From assembly GCA_025666215.1 (NCBI GenBank), contig CP102593.1, forward strand, positions 620,001-684,000: DNA of 64,000 nt. Reading direction: 5' to 3'. Made by a program: the position numbers and the translations under genes. The DNA is from Xanthomonas campestris pv. phormiicola (GTDB lineage: Bacteria; Pseudomonadota; Gammaproteobacteria; Xanthomonadales; Xanthomonadaceae). Within the stretch, counting starts at the first letter, position 1. Each line of letters begins with the position of its first letter. Of this stretch, positions 42,804-52,242 are shown one piece after another. The notes under the pieces are model-generated. The model saw nothing but the letters and a program-made list of their open reading frames with translations, ran no database searches and had not been told where the DNA came from.

Positions 42804-42827
42804 GCGACACCGGCAAGCCGGTGTCGC
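42804..42827. terminator. Hairpin between convergent glnB and speE
   Basis: GCGACACCGGC and GCCGGTGTCGC form a perfect 11-bp stem with a two-base AA turn. It lies 23 bp after the P-II stop and 40 bp after the speE stop on the other strand. No real T run follows on either side, so bidirectional termination is probable but not certain. Confidence 0.6.
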
Positions 42828-42866
42828 GTTCCGCGGTCGCTGCGGCCGGGCGTCGGGGCCGGTCGC

Positions 42867-43718
42867 TCAGGCGCCCAGCGCCTCGGCCACGAACGGCGGC
42901 AGCACCTGGGTGCCGGTGTGCAGGTGCGCGCTGTAGTAGCGGGTGGCGAACGGCTTGGCCGCCGCGTCGGCCTGGCGGAAGTCGAAGCCGCCGGACTTGC
43001 GCGCCAGGGTCACGCTCCACCAGCCGGTCGGGTAGCACGGCTGCGGGAACGGCACGGTGTGGAAGCTGGCGAAGCCGGCCTTGCCCATCTCGGTGCGCAT
43101 TTCCTTGATCAGGTCCAGCAGCGCCAGCGGCGATTCGGACTGCTGGACCAGGATGCCGTCGTCCTTCAGCGCCTCGAAGCAGCTGGCGTAGAACGCCTTG
43201 TTGAACAGGCCTTCGGCCGGGCCGACCGGATCGGTCGAATCGACGATGACGATGTCCACGCTGCCGGCCGGGCAGTTGGCCATGTAGGCGATGCCGTCGT
43301 CGAACAGCAGCTCGGCGCGCGGATCGGCGTTGGACTCGCACAGTTCCGGGAAGTACTTCTCGGCCATGCGCGTGACCTGCTCGTCGATGTCGCACTGGGT
43401 GGCACTTTCCACGCCCGGGTGCTTGAGCACCTCGCGCAGGGTGCCGCAGTCGCCGCCGCCGATGATCACCACGCGCTTGGGCGCGGCGTGGGTGAACAGC
43501 GCCGGGTGGCTGATCATCTCGTGGTAGAAGAAATTGTCGCGTGTGGTCAGCATCACCGCGCCGTCGATCACCATCAACTTGCCCCAGTCGGTGGTGTCGT
43601 AGATCTCGATCTTCTGGAACGGCGACTGCACCTCGTCCAGCTTGCCGGTGATGCGGTAGCCGATGGCCGAGCCGGTGGGCTGGAAGTGTTCGATGTACCA
43701 GTTGTCGTTGGCGCTCAT
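42867..43718 (-). CDS. speE: Spermidine synthase
   Basis: This 283-residue enzyme transfers aminopropyl from decarboxylated S-adenosylmethionine to putrescine. Key blocks are WGKLMVIDGAVMLTTRDNFFYHEMI, the cofactor loop VIIGGGDCGTLREVLKH, and the active-site strand DIVIVDSTDPVGPAEGLF with the catalytic Asp. Length and start (MSANDNWYIEHFQPTGSA) match proteobacterial SpeE. It is divergent from speA across about 370 bp, so the two polyamine genes may share regulation: arginine decarboxylase starts the route to putrescine and SpeE uses it. Confidence 0.97.
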   Translation of the reverse strand: MSANDNWYIEHFQPTGSAIGYRITGKLDEVQSPFQKIEIYDTTDWGKLMVIDGAVMLTTRDNFFYHEMISHPALFTHAAPKRVVIIGGGDCGTLREVLKHPGVESATQCDIDEQVTRMAEKYFPELCESNADPRAELLFDDGIAYMANCPAGSVDIVIVDSTDPVGPAEGLFNKAFYASCFEALKDDGILVQQSESPLALLDLIKEMRTEMGKAGFASFHTVPFPQPCYPTGWWSVTLARKSGGFDFRQADAAAKPFATRYYSAHLHTGTQVLPPFVAEALGA

Positions 43719-43790
43719 GCAGAAGATTCCTAGGAAAGCAAGAAAGAAGACGGACTCATCCTTCTCCCACCGGGAGAAGGTGGCGCGACG

Positions 43791-43960
43791 CGCCGGATGA
43801 GGGTGGGGCGCAGCCTCACGCAGCTAGACCACGCGACGCCAGACACCACCCTTCGCCGGATGAGGGCAGGGCGCAGCCCCGCGCAGCCAGACCACGCGAT
43901 GCCGGCCCAACCCTGCGCCGGATGAGGGTGGGCGCGGCCTCGTGCACCCGAACCGCGCGG
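43791..43960 (+). repeat. Three tandem copies of a 62-63 bp repeat
   Basis: Units start with CGCCGGATGAGGG at 43791, 43854 and 43916. The first two run through GGGCGCAGCC, ACCACGCGA and a CCACCCT/CCAACCCTG end; the third is shorter. A hairpin CCTTCTCCC-ACC-GGGAGAAGG lies at 43760-43780 and a related CCGCCGGGGAGAGG end near 43990. These resemble the dispersed intergenic repeats common in Xanthomonas. They fill the speE-speA promoter region. Confidence 0.75.
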
Positions 43961-44085
43961 CACGCGAACCCTCACCAGACCCCGCTCCGCCGGGGAGAGG
44001 GGCGTCAGGTCGGCACGGATTGTAACGGAGCCCACGCGTAGCAGGCGTTACAATCCACGCCCCTTTTCCCCGCCGAGCCGCCACG

Positions 44086-45975
44086 ATGAGCGATTGGTCC
44101 CTCGACCAAGCCCGCAAGACCTATTCGATCCCGCACTGGGCCGATGGGTATTTCGACGTGGATGCGGCCGGCCGGGTGGTGGTGCGGCCGCAGGGCGCCG
44201 ACGGCGTGGCGATCGCGCTGCCCGAGGTGGTGGACGCGGCGCGCGCGGCCGGCGCCAAGCTGCCGATGCTGGTGCGCTTCCCGGACATCCTCGGCGAGCG
44301 CCTGGGCAAGCTGCAGGCCGCCTTCGCCCAGGCCCAGGCCGATTGGGACTACGCCGGCGGCTACACCGCGGTGTACCCGATCAAGGTCAACCAGCACCGC
44401 GGCGTGGCCGGCACCCTGGCCAGCCACCAGGGCGAGGGCTTCGGCCTGGAAGCGGGCAGCAAGCCGGAACTGATGGCGGTGCTGGCGCTGTCGCGGCCGG
44501 GCGGGCTGATCGTGTGCAACGGCTACAAGGACCGCGAATACATCCGCCTGGCGCTGATCGGGCGCAAGCTGGGGCTGCAGACCTTCATCGTCATCGAGAA
44601 GCCGTCGGAGCTGAAGCTGGTGCTGGAGGAGGCGCGCGCGCTGGAGGTGAAGCCGGGCCTGGGCGTGCGCATGCGCCTGGCCTCGCTGGGCGCGGGCAAG
44701 TGGCAGAACAGCGGCGGCGACAAGGCCAAGTTCGGGCTGTCGCCGCGGCAGGTGCTGGACCTGTGGAAGACGCTGCGCGACACCGAGTACGCCGAGTCGC
44801 TGAACCTGCTGCATTTCCACATGGGCTCGCAGATCTCCAACGTACGCGACATCGCCAACGGCATGCGCGAGGCCACGCGCTACTTCGTCGAGCTGTCCAA
44901 GCTGGGCGCGAAGATCAGCCACGTCGACGTCGGCGGCGGCCTGGGCATCGACTACGAAGGCACCCGTTCGCGCAGCTACTGCTCGATCAACTACGGCCTG
45001 CATTCCTACGCCAGCAACATCGTGCAGCCGCTGGCCAACGCCTGCGAGGAGCACGGCCTGGCGCCGCCGCGCATCGTCACCGAGTGCGGCCGCGCGATGA
45101 CCGCGCACCATGCGGTGCTGATCGCCAACGTCTCCGAAGTGGAGCAGGCGCCGGAAGGGCGCGTGCCCGACGCGCACGCCGACGAGCCGGCGGCGATCCG
45201 CCACCTGCGCGAGATCCACGACGAACTGGACGTGCGCCCGGCGGTGGAGCTGTTCCAGGAAGCGCAGCACTTCCATGCCGAAGGCCTGTCCAGCTACGCG
45301 CTGGGCCAGATCGACCTGCCGCAGCGCGCGCGCATCGACGACCTGTTCTATGCGATCGCGCATGGCGTGCGCGCGCGCCTGAGCCACGAGGAGAAGAGCC
45401 ACCGCCCGGTGCTGGACGAGCTCAACGAGCGGCTGGTGGACAAGTACTTCGTCAACTTCAGCGTGTTCGAATCGATCCCCGACGTGTGGGCGATCGACCA
45501 GGTGTTCCCGATCGTGCCGATCGAGCGGCTGAACGAAGCGCCGGCGCGGCGCGGGGTGATCTGCGACATGACCTGCGACTCCGACGGCATGGTCAAGACC
45601 TACGTCGAGAACGAGAGCCTGGACAGCTCGCTGCCGCTGCACGAACTGCGCCCGGGCGAGAGCTACCGGATCGGCTTCTTCCTGGTCGGCGCCTACCAGG
45701 AGATCCTCGGCGACATCCACAACCTGTTCGGCGACACCGATGCGATCGAAGTCAGCGCCGATGGCGACGGCTACCGCATCGCCCAGCAGCGCCGCGGCGA
45801 CACCACCGACGTGATGCTGGACTACGTGGGCTATGCACTGGCCGACCTGCGCGCGGCCTACGCCGAGCGCGTGGCCGCCGCGCAACTGCCGGCCGAGCAG
45901 GCGCAGGCCTTGTCGGCGGCGCTGGAAGCGGGGCTGACCGGCTACACCTACCTGTCGGACGAACCGCTGGGCTGA
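44086..45975 (+). CDS. speA: Biosynthetic arginine decarboxylase
   Basis: This 629-residue PLP enzyme converts arginine to agmatine, the first step of the agmatine route to putrescine. The PLP lysine is in VYPIKVNQHRG (Lys100). Other family blocks are NGYKDREYIRLALIG, LHFHMGSQI, the phosphate-binding HVDVGGGLGIDYEG and TECGRAMTAHHAV. The C-terminal FLVGAYQEILGDIHNLFGD completes the fold III barrel-associated domain. The length agrees with the proteobacterial SpeA family. It is divergent from speE. In some plant-associated Xanthomonas, polyamines affect growth and stress, but nothing here shows special regulation beyond the repeat-rich upstream region. Confidence 0.97.
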   Translation: MSDWSLDQARKTYSIPHWADGYFDVDAAGRVVVRPQGADGVAIALPEVVDAARAAGAKLPMLVRFPDILGERLGKLQAAFAQAQADWDYAGGYTAVYPIKVNQHRGVAGTLASHQGEGFGLEAGSKPELMAVLALSRPGGLIVCNGYKDREYIRLALIGRKLGLQTFIVIEKPSELKLVLEEARALEVKPGLGVRMRLASLGAGKWQNSGGDKAKFGLSPRQVLDLWKTLRDTEYAESLNLLHFHMGSQISNVRDIANGMREATRYFVELSKLGAKISHVDVGGGLGIDYEGTRSRSYCSINYGLHSYASNIVQPLANACEEHGLAPPRIVTECGRAMTAHHAVLIANVSEVEQAPEGRVPDAHADEPAAIRHLREIHDELDVRPAVELFQEAQHFHAEGLSSYALGQIDLPQRARIDDLFYAIAHGVRARLSHEEKSHRPVLDELNERLVDKYFVNFSVFESIPDVWAIDQVFPIVPIERLNEAPARRGVICDMTCDSDGMVKTYVENESLDSSLPLHELRPGESYRIGFFLVGAYQEILGDIHNLFGDTDAIEVSADGDGYRIAQQRRGDTTDVMLDYVGYALADLRAAYAERVAAAQLPAEQAQALSAALEAGLTGYTYLSDEPLG

Positions 45976-46740
45976 GCGGCCAGGCACGCGGCGGCCGGCG
46001 CGTGCCTGCCGGCCCGCGCAGCGATCGGCGCGCACGCCTCGACCGGTGCCGCTTCGCCCGCGGCAGCGCATCTGCCGCAGGCGATGCGGCGTTCCGGCGT
46101 CGCCAAGGCCGCCGCCGTGCCCGGGCGGTGCTTGACCTACCGGGCGCACCGTTTTCGCGCGCGCCTGGAACCGCTGCAGCGCACGGATAGCCGCGTCGAT
46201 CCACCTCGTCGCGCTCGCCCGCCCAGCTGCGCGGGCCATCGGCTTGCGCCGTGCGCTATCGACGCAAGGTGCTCCAGGCATGGCGCTGCCGCTTTGGATG
46301 GACGGCATGCTCGATGCCGATGGATCGACGGCAACAGTGTTCCGAGTCACTGTCCACCGGCATGTCTACGGTAGGGGACATGGAACTGGGATTTGCCGCA
46401 CTTGCCACCGGTGGACAGCCTGCAGATGCGCAAGGAAACTCCTTGTAACGAATTCGATTAACGAATTCGATTATTCGTCCGATTATTGACCGCCGAGCTG
46501 TTTTCTTCGGCAGTCGCGGTGGCGTGCTTGTGGGTTTTTCGATCAAGTGAATGATCATTCGTCGTCCTGCCGCGGATCGACGTGTAGGAGTGTTGTCGCA
46601 ATTCCTCGCGCTTCCGGTGTTCCGGAGCGGGAACCAGATTCACTCGATCTCAATCCGACTGCCCGGTGTGGCGTCTTCTCGGCGGCGATTTCGACGGCGA
46701 TGGCGATGCCGTGCCGGCGAGTCCAATAAGGATGCATGCC
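45976..46740. other. Intergenic region before the NRPS gene
   Basis: About 765 bp. No gene is recognisable. GC falls sharply after 46440, where AACGAATTCGATT is repeated twice in tandem (46447-46472) and partly again as TTATTCGTCCGATT. This is the likely regulatory region of the NRPS operon. AAGGA before ATG 46741 is its ribosome-binding site. Confidence 0.5.
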
Positions 46741-49700
46741 ATGAACCAGCTCTCCTGCGGCGCACTGCCTTTGACCACCGCCCAGCGCGGACTCTGGGTG
46801 GGGCAGAAAATAAATCCGAAGGCTTCGCTGAATATGGCCGAGGCGCTGGAACTGTTCGGTCCGATCCAGCCGCAACTGATCTTGCGCGCATCGCAACAAG
46901 TGGTGCGCGAATTCGAGAATATCCGGGTACGCATCGTCGAAGAGAACGGCGTGCCGCGGCAATGGGTGGAGGACGATTACCGGGGCGATCTTCCGTATCT
47001 GGATCTGAGCGGCGAAGCGGCGCCGCGGCAGGCGGCCGAGCGCTGGATCGCGCAGGCGATGGAGCGGCAGTTGGACATCGCGCGCGATCCGCTGTGGAAC
47101 TGCGTACTGTTCCGGTTGGGCGAAGACCACTATCTGTGGGTGCAATGCGTGCACCATCTGGTGGTGGACGGCTACACCGGCGGCATGGCCGCGCAGCGGC
47201 TGGCCGAGCTCTACAGCGCCTATGCCGCGGGCGTCGAGCCACCGCCGAGCACGGCGGGTACCCTGGCCGGGCTGGTCGAGCTGGAAGCGTCGTACCGCGA
47301 GTCCGAACGTTGCCGCCGTGATCGCGACTACTGGGTGCAGCAGTTGGCCAACCCGCCGCCGGCAGTGAGCCTGACGCGCCGTCCCGGCGCATTGCAGAGC
47401 GGCTTGCTGCGCAGTACGGGCCACCTGTCGAGTGCGCAGATCGCGCGTCTGCGCGAACTCGGCGCACTGTACGGCGCCACGCTGCCGCAGCTACTGATCG
47501 CGTTGGTCGCCGCGTTCTACCATCGCAATACCGGCGCGGAGGATCTGATCTTCGGCATGCCGGTGACCGGGCGGATCAACCGCCAGTACCGCAGCACGCC
47601 GGGCATGGTCGCCAATGCGGTGTCGATCCGCCTGGCGATGGCGCCGCAGGCGCCGTTCCATAGCCTGTTCGCGCAGGTGGCGTCGGTGGTCAGGTCGGCG
47701 CTGCGGCATCAGCAATATCGCTACGAAGATCTGCGCCGCGACCTGGGCCTGGTCGGCAACGACCAGCAGCTGGCATGGCTGGCGGTGAACATCGAGGCGT
47801 TCGACTACGCGCTGGAGTTCGGCGGCGTCCAGGCGATTCCGGACAACCTGTCCAACGGCTCGGCCGAGGATCTGACCATCTTCTTCTACGAACGCGGCGA
47901 CGGTGCCGACGTGCGCTTCGATTTCGATGCCAATCCCGGGCTGTACACCCGCGAGGAACTGGACGAACACCGCCGGCGCCTGCTGCAGCTGGTCGATTCG
48001 GTGCTGGACGATCCAACCCAGGCGTTGGGGCAGGTGGACATGCTGGGTGCGCAGGAACGCGCACGCCTGCTCTACGATTGGAACCGTACCGACGCCGCGC
48101 TGCCCGAGCCGAGCAGCCTGCCGCACTGGTTCGCGCAGCAGGCCGCCGCCACGCCCGACGCGGTCGCGGTGCGTTGCGATAGCCAGCTGCTGGACTACCG
48201 CAGCCTGCAGCAGCGCAGCGCGCAGCTGGCGGCGCAGTGGGTCGAGGATGGGGTGTTGCCGGGCGACGTGATCGCGGTGGCATTGCCGCGCAGCGAGCAG
48301 TTGCTGGTGGTGCTGCTGGCGGTGATGTGGAGCGGCGCCACGTATTTGCCGCTGGATCCGCTGGGGCCGGCGGAGCGCAATGCGACGATGCTGGACGACT
48401 CCGGCGCGATCGCGCTGGTGTGCGAGCCGGCACAGTGGGAACAGCATGCCCTGGGCGGCATCGTGTGGCTCGACCCGCAGGCAGGGACCGACCTGGCGCC
48501 GTTGCCCGTGCCGCGCGCCACGGCCGACGGCATCGCCTATCTGCTCTACACCTCCGGTTCCACCGGAACGCCAAAGGGGGTGGAGGTCAGCCACCGCAAT
48601 CTGGCCAGCTTCCTGTTCGCCATGCAGCACGAACTGCAATTGCAGGCCAGCGACCGGGTGCTGGCGCTGACCACGATCAGTTTCGATATCGCCGCGCTGG
48701 AACTGTATTTGCCGCTGATCTGCGGCGCCAGCGTGGTCGTGGCCGGCGATGGCCTGCTGCACGATCCGCACGGCCTGTCGCGGTTGATCGCGCGCGAACG
48801 TATCAGCCTGATGCAGGCCACGCCTTCGCTGTGGCGCATCCTGCTGGCCAACGAGGATCTGCCGTTGCAGCACGTGCATGCGCTGGTCGGCGGCGAAGCG
48901 CTCAGCGGCGAGCTGGCGGCCCGGCTGCTGCAGCGCGCCGCGCGGCTGACGCAACTGTACGGCCCCACCGAAACCACGGTGTGGTCCACGGTGATGCATC
49001 TGACGCCGGCCGATACGGCGTCGGTGCCGATCGGCCGGCCGCTGCGCAACACCCGCGTCTACGTGCTCGATGCCCAGCAGCAGCCGGTTCCGACCGGCGC
49101 AAGCGGCGAGCTCTACATCGGCGGCGCCGGCGTGGCCAAGGGCTACCGCAAGCGGCAACAGCTCAGCGACGCCCGCTTCCTGCCCGATCCGTTCGCCGCC
49201 GATGGCGGGCGCATGTACCGCTCGGGCGACCTGGCGCGCTGGCGCGAGGACGGGGTGCTGGAATTCCTCGGACGCGCCGATGCGCAGTTGAAGATCCGCG
49301 GGCACCGGGTCGAACCGGGCGAAGTGGAAGCCGCGCTGCTGCGCCATCCGGCGATCGCCGCGGCGGCGGTGGTCGGCCACCGCGATGGCGACGGCGATGG
49401 CGCGGTGCAACTGGTGGCCTATCTGGTGGCGGCCGGCGACGCCGCGCTGCCGACGCTCGATGCGCTGCGCCAGCAACTGCAGGGGCGTTTGCCCGAGCAC
49501 ATGCTGCCCACCGTGTGCATGGCGCTGCCGGCGCTGCCGCTGACCCCCAACGGCAAGCTCGACCGCAAGGCACTGCCGGCTCCGGGCAGAGCGGCGGCAC
49601 CGCGCTACGTGGCGCCGCGCGATCCGCTGGAGCAGCGCCTGGTCGCGCTGTGGCAGAACCTGCTGCAAGTGGAGCGGATCGGCGTGCACGACAACTTCTT

Positions 49701-50748
49701 CGAACTGGGCGGCGATTCGTTGACCGCGGCCGAACTGCTGGCACGGTTTCCCAGCCAGTTCGGGATCGAGCTGCCGCTGGGCAGCCTGTTCCATGCCTCG
49801 ACCGTGGCCGGTCTGGCGACGCTGATGGCCAATGCCGAGGAGGCGCAGAACGATCCGCTGGCGCCGCTGTTGCGGCTGCGCGCGGGCGACCACGGCAACC
49901 GGCCGCTGTTCTGCATCCATCCGGTGGTGGGGTTGGGGTGGTCGTACCTGGGACTGCTCGGCCAGCTCGATCCGGGCTGCCCGGTGTATGCGCTGCAATC
50001 GCCGGCCCTGCGCAGCGGCGCCGCGTTGCCGGACAGCATCGAGACGATCGCCGCCGACTATGTGCGGCGGATCCGCCGCGTGCAGCCGCAGGGGCCGTAC
50101 CGGCTGCTGGGCTGGTCGCTGGGTGGATTGATCGTTCACGCGATGGCCGCCGAGCTGCGTGCGAGTGGTCACGAGGTGGAGTTGCTGGCCGTGCTCGACG
50201 CCTATCCGTATGCCGAGCGCATCGCCACGCTGGGCGACGAGGCGGCCAGGGTGCGCGCCGCCGTGGCCTTCCTCGGCCTGCGCCTGGATCCTGGTCAGCC
50301 GGCTCCTGCCTGCGTGGCCGATCTGTCGATGCTGTTGTGCGAACACTACGGCTTGCTGTCGATGCCAATGGTGCAACAGCTGCTGCAGGACGATCCGCAG
50401 CTGCTGGACCGCATCGCCGCGCTGACCGAGCATCAGCTGGCGCTGGCCAGTCACTACCAGCCGCCGCGCGTGGACGTGGAGGTGCTGTTTTTCGACGCGG
50501 CGATCAAGCCGGCGCTGGACCTGTCGCCGCTGCTGGATCATCGTCCCGATGCCTGGCGCGCGTTCGTTGCGGAACTGGACGTGTGCCCGATCGACAGCGA
50601 CCATCAGTCGATGCTGCAGTCGGCGCCAGCGGCGCAGATCGCGCGGATCGTGGATGCGCGCCTGCATCCGCGCCAGTCCGGACAGCGCGCGGTCGCATCG
50701 CGGCTGGCCCAGCCGCTGCCGGCCACGGAGGCATTGGCCGATGCGTGA
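46741..50748 (+). CDS. Single-module NRPS (C-A-PCP-TE)
   Basis: This 1335-residue enzyme has one complete module plus release domain. The condensation domain (1-440) has the active motif HHLVVDG near 137. The adenylation domain (about 460-960) has YTSGSTGTPKG, YGPTETT and NGKLDRKALP. The carrier domain has LGGDSLTA near 990 with the phosphopantetheine Ser. The thioesterase (from about 1050) has GWSLGG near 1125. By comparison with GrsA, the specificity residues read roughly D-I-L-S-V-G-L-V-W-K, close to glycine-type codes; position 278 is uncertain. The C-A-PCP-TE order resembles EntF. A glycosyltransferase overlaps its end and an acyltransferase follows, so a small glycosylated or acylated aminoacyl product is likely. 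Confidence 0.92.
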   Translation: MNQLSCGALPLTTAQRGLWVGQKINPKASLNMAEALELFGPIQPQLILRASQQVVREFENIRVRIVEENGVPRQWVEDDYRGDLPYLDLSGEAAPRQAAERWIAQAMERQLDIARDPLWNCVLFRLGEDHYLWVQCVHHLVVDGYTGGMAAQRLAELYSAYAAGVEPPPSTAGTLAGLVELEASYRESERCRRDRDYWVQQLANPPPAVSLTRRPGALQSGLLRSTGHLSSAQIARLRELGALYGATLPQLLIALVAAFYHRNTGAEDLIFGMPVTGRINRQYRSTPGMVANAVSIRLAMAPQAPFHSLFAQVASVVRSALRHQQYRYEDLRRDLGLVGNDQQLAWLAVNIEAFDYALEFGGVQAIPDNLSNGSAEDLTIFFYERGDGADVRFDFDANPGLYTREELDEHRRRLLQLVDSVLDDPTQALGQVDMLGAQERARLLYDWNRTDAALPEPSSLPHWFAQQAAATPDAVAVRCDSQLLDYRSLQQRSAQLAAQWVEDGVLPGDVIAVALPRSEQLLVVLLAVMWSGATYLPLDPLGPAERNATMLDDSGAIALVCEPAQWEQHALGGIVWLDPQAGTDLAPLPVPRATADGIAYLLYTSGSTGTPKGVEVSHRNLASFLFAMQHELQLQASDRVLALTTISFDIAALELYLPLICGASVVVAGDGLLHDPHGLSRLIARERISLMQATPSLWRILLANEDLPLQHVHALVGGEALSGELAARLLQRAARLTQLYGPTETTVWSTVMHLTPADTASVPIGRPLRNTRVYVLDAQQQPVPTGASGELYIGGAGVAKGYRKRQQLSDARFLPDPFAADGGRMYRSGDLARWREDGVLEFLGRADAQLKIRGHRVEPGEVEAALLRHPAIAAAAVVGHRDGDGDGAVQLVAYLVAAGDAALPTLDALRQQLQGRLPEHMLPTVCMALPALPLTPNGKLDRKALPAPGRAAAPRYVAPRDPLEQRLVALWQNLLQVERIGVHDNFFELGGDSLTAAELLARFPSQFGIELPLGSLFHASTVAGLATLMANAEEAQNDPLAPLLRLRAGDHGNRPLFCIHPVVGLGWSYLGLLGQLDPGCPVYALQSPALRSGAALPDSIETIAADYVRRIRRVQPQGPYRLLGWSLGGLIVHAMAAELRASGHEVELLAVLDAYPYAERIATLGDEAARVRAAVAFLGLRLDPGQPAPACVADLSMLLCEHYGLLSMPMVQQLLQDDPQLLDRIAALTEHQLALASHYQPPRVDVEVLFFDAAIKPALDLSPLLDHRPDAWRAFVAELDVCPIDSDHQSMLQSAPAAQIARIVDARLHPRQSGQRAVASRLAQPLPATEALADA

Positions 50749-52105
50749 GCAACAGCATGCCGCGCCGGCGCACGGGGCGACGGTGGCGATCTTCACCCTG
50801 GGCACGCGCGGCGATATCCAGCCGCTGCTCGCGCTGGGGCGCGGACTGCAGCAGCGCGGCCACACGGTGCGCATCGTCACCAGCGCCAACTTCGCCGAGC
50901 AGATCCGCGCTGCCGGTCTGAGCTTCTTCGCGCTCAGCGGCGACTTCCAGGCCTTGCTCGAAAACGATCCGAGTATCGCCGAGCGCGGGCTGCAGTGGAA
51001 GGCGATGGCGACGGTGTTCCGCGAGCGCATGGCGTTCTGGGCCAGGGACTGGGCCGCGCAAGGGCAGTTGGCGAGCACGGGCGCCGATCTGCTGATCGGC
51101 GTCGGCAGCGGCAGCCTGCTCGCCGCAGCGCTGGGCGAGGCGTGCGCGATTCCGGTGGTGTTCGCGCAGTTGCAGCCTTTGACCGCGTCGCGGTACTTGC
51201 CGCCGATGCCGCTGGCCGGGCGCAACGTGCCGGGGCCGCTGAGCATGGCCGCCTACCAACTGATGCGCCTGGCGGTGTGGCGGGTGATGCGGCCGGCGAT
51301 CGACCAGTGCGTGCGCGCGCAGCTCGGGCTGCGTCCTTATCCCTGGTACGGGCCTTACTTCCATCGCGGTTCGGCGCAGGTGTCGGTGTTGTACGGCTTC
51401 AGCCCGCAGGTGCTGCCGCGCCCGCGCGACTGGCCCGCGTCGGTACAGATCTGCGGCTACTGGATGCTGCACGAATCGCAGTGGCAGCCGCCCGCGGCAT
51501 TGCAGGCGTTTCTCGACGCCGGTCCGGCGCCGGTCTACATCGGCTTCGGCAGCATGGTCAGCGCCGATCCCCAGGCATTCGCCGCGACGCTGGTCGAGGC
51601 GGTGCGGCGCAGCGGCCGGCGCGCGGTGCTGGCCAGCGGCTGGGGTGGGCTGGACGCCGCGCAGGCGCATGCCGATGCGCAGATCTTCCCTCTGCAGCAG
51701 GCGCCGCATGCCTGGCTGTTCCCGCGCATGTCCGCGATCGTGCATCACGGCGGCGCCGGCACCACCGGCGCGGCGGCGGCGGCGGGCGTGCCCTCGGTGG
51801 TGGTGCCGTTCTACGGCGACCAGCCGTTCTGGGCGCACTGCCTGGCGCGGCAGGGCGTGGCACCGCCGGCGCTGGCCCGCGCCGGCCTGCAGGCGCAGAC
51901 CCTGGCCAACGCACTCGAGCAGGCGGCGCAACCGGCGATGGTGCAGGCCGCGGCGCAGCTGGGTGCGCGCATCCGCACCGAGGATGGCGTGGCGACGGCC
52001 GTGGCGTGGCTGGAACGTTGGGGCGTGTTGCCGCGGCTCGGGCGTGGCGAACGCGATCGCGATCGCGCGGTGACGCAGCAGGTCCTGGGAGCGGGAAGAC
52101 GCTAG
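50741..52105 (+). CDS. UGT-type (GT1) glycosyltransferase
   Basis: This 454-residue GT-B enzyme should transfer a sugar from a nucleotide donor to the NRPS-derived or lipid acceptor. The N-terminus VAIFTLGTRGDIQPLLALGRGLQQRGH is typical of bacterial sterol- and rhamnosyl-type UGTs. The donor-binding signature is IVHHGGAGTTGAAAAAGVP followed by VVVPFYGDQPFWA. The ATG at 50741 overlaps the NRPS gene by eight bases and has GGAGG nine bases upstream within that gene, so the two are coupled. Sugar and acceptor cannot be told from the sequence. Confidence 0.88.
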   Translation: MREQQHAAPAHGATVAIFTLGTRGDIQPLLALGRGLQQRGHTVRIVTSANFAEQIRAAGLSFFALSGDFQALLENDPSIAERGLQWKAMATVFRERMAFWARDWAAQGQLASTGADLLIGVGSGSLLAAALGEACAIPVVFAQLQPLTASRYLPPMPLAGRNVPGPLSMAAYQLMRLAVWRVMRPAIDQCVRAQLGLRPYPWYGPYFHRGSAQVSVLYGFSPQVLPRPRDWPASVQICGYWMLHESQWQPPAALQAFLDAGPAPVYIGFGSMVSADPQAFAATLVEAVRRSGRRAVLASGWGGLDAAQAHADAQIFPLQQAPHAWLFPRMSAIVHHGGAGTTGAAAAAGVPSVVVPFYGDQPFWAHCLARQGVAPPALARAGLQAQTLANALEQAAQPAMVQAAAQLGARIRTEDGVATAVAWLERWGVLPRLGRGERDRDRAVTQQVLGAGRR

Positions 52106-52242
52106 CCCGCGTCGTCGCGTTGCGGCGTGGTCATCGCGCGATGCGGCACGCAGATGTGGACGGATCGAGCGCGCATTGAGCGGCCGAGGTGCGCTGCCTA
52201 GAATGGCGGCCACGTTCCTTGTCGTGAAAGGATGCCGGCCAC

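Noticed and set aside
47491..51246. 1251-codon minus-strand frame opposite the NRPS
   Set aside because: Very long but Arg/Gln/His-rich and without domains; the plus strand has all NRPS motifs.
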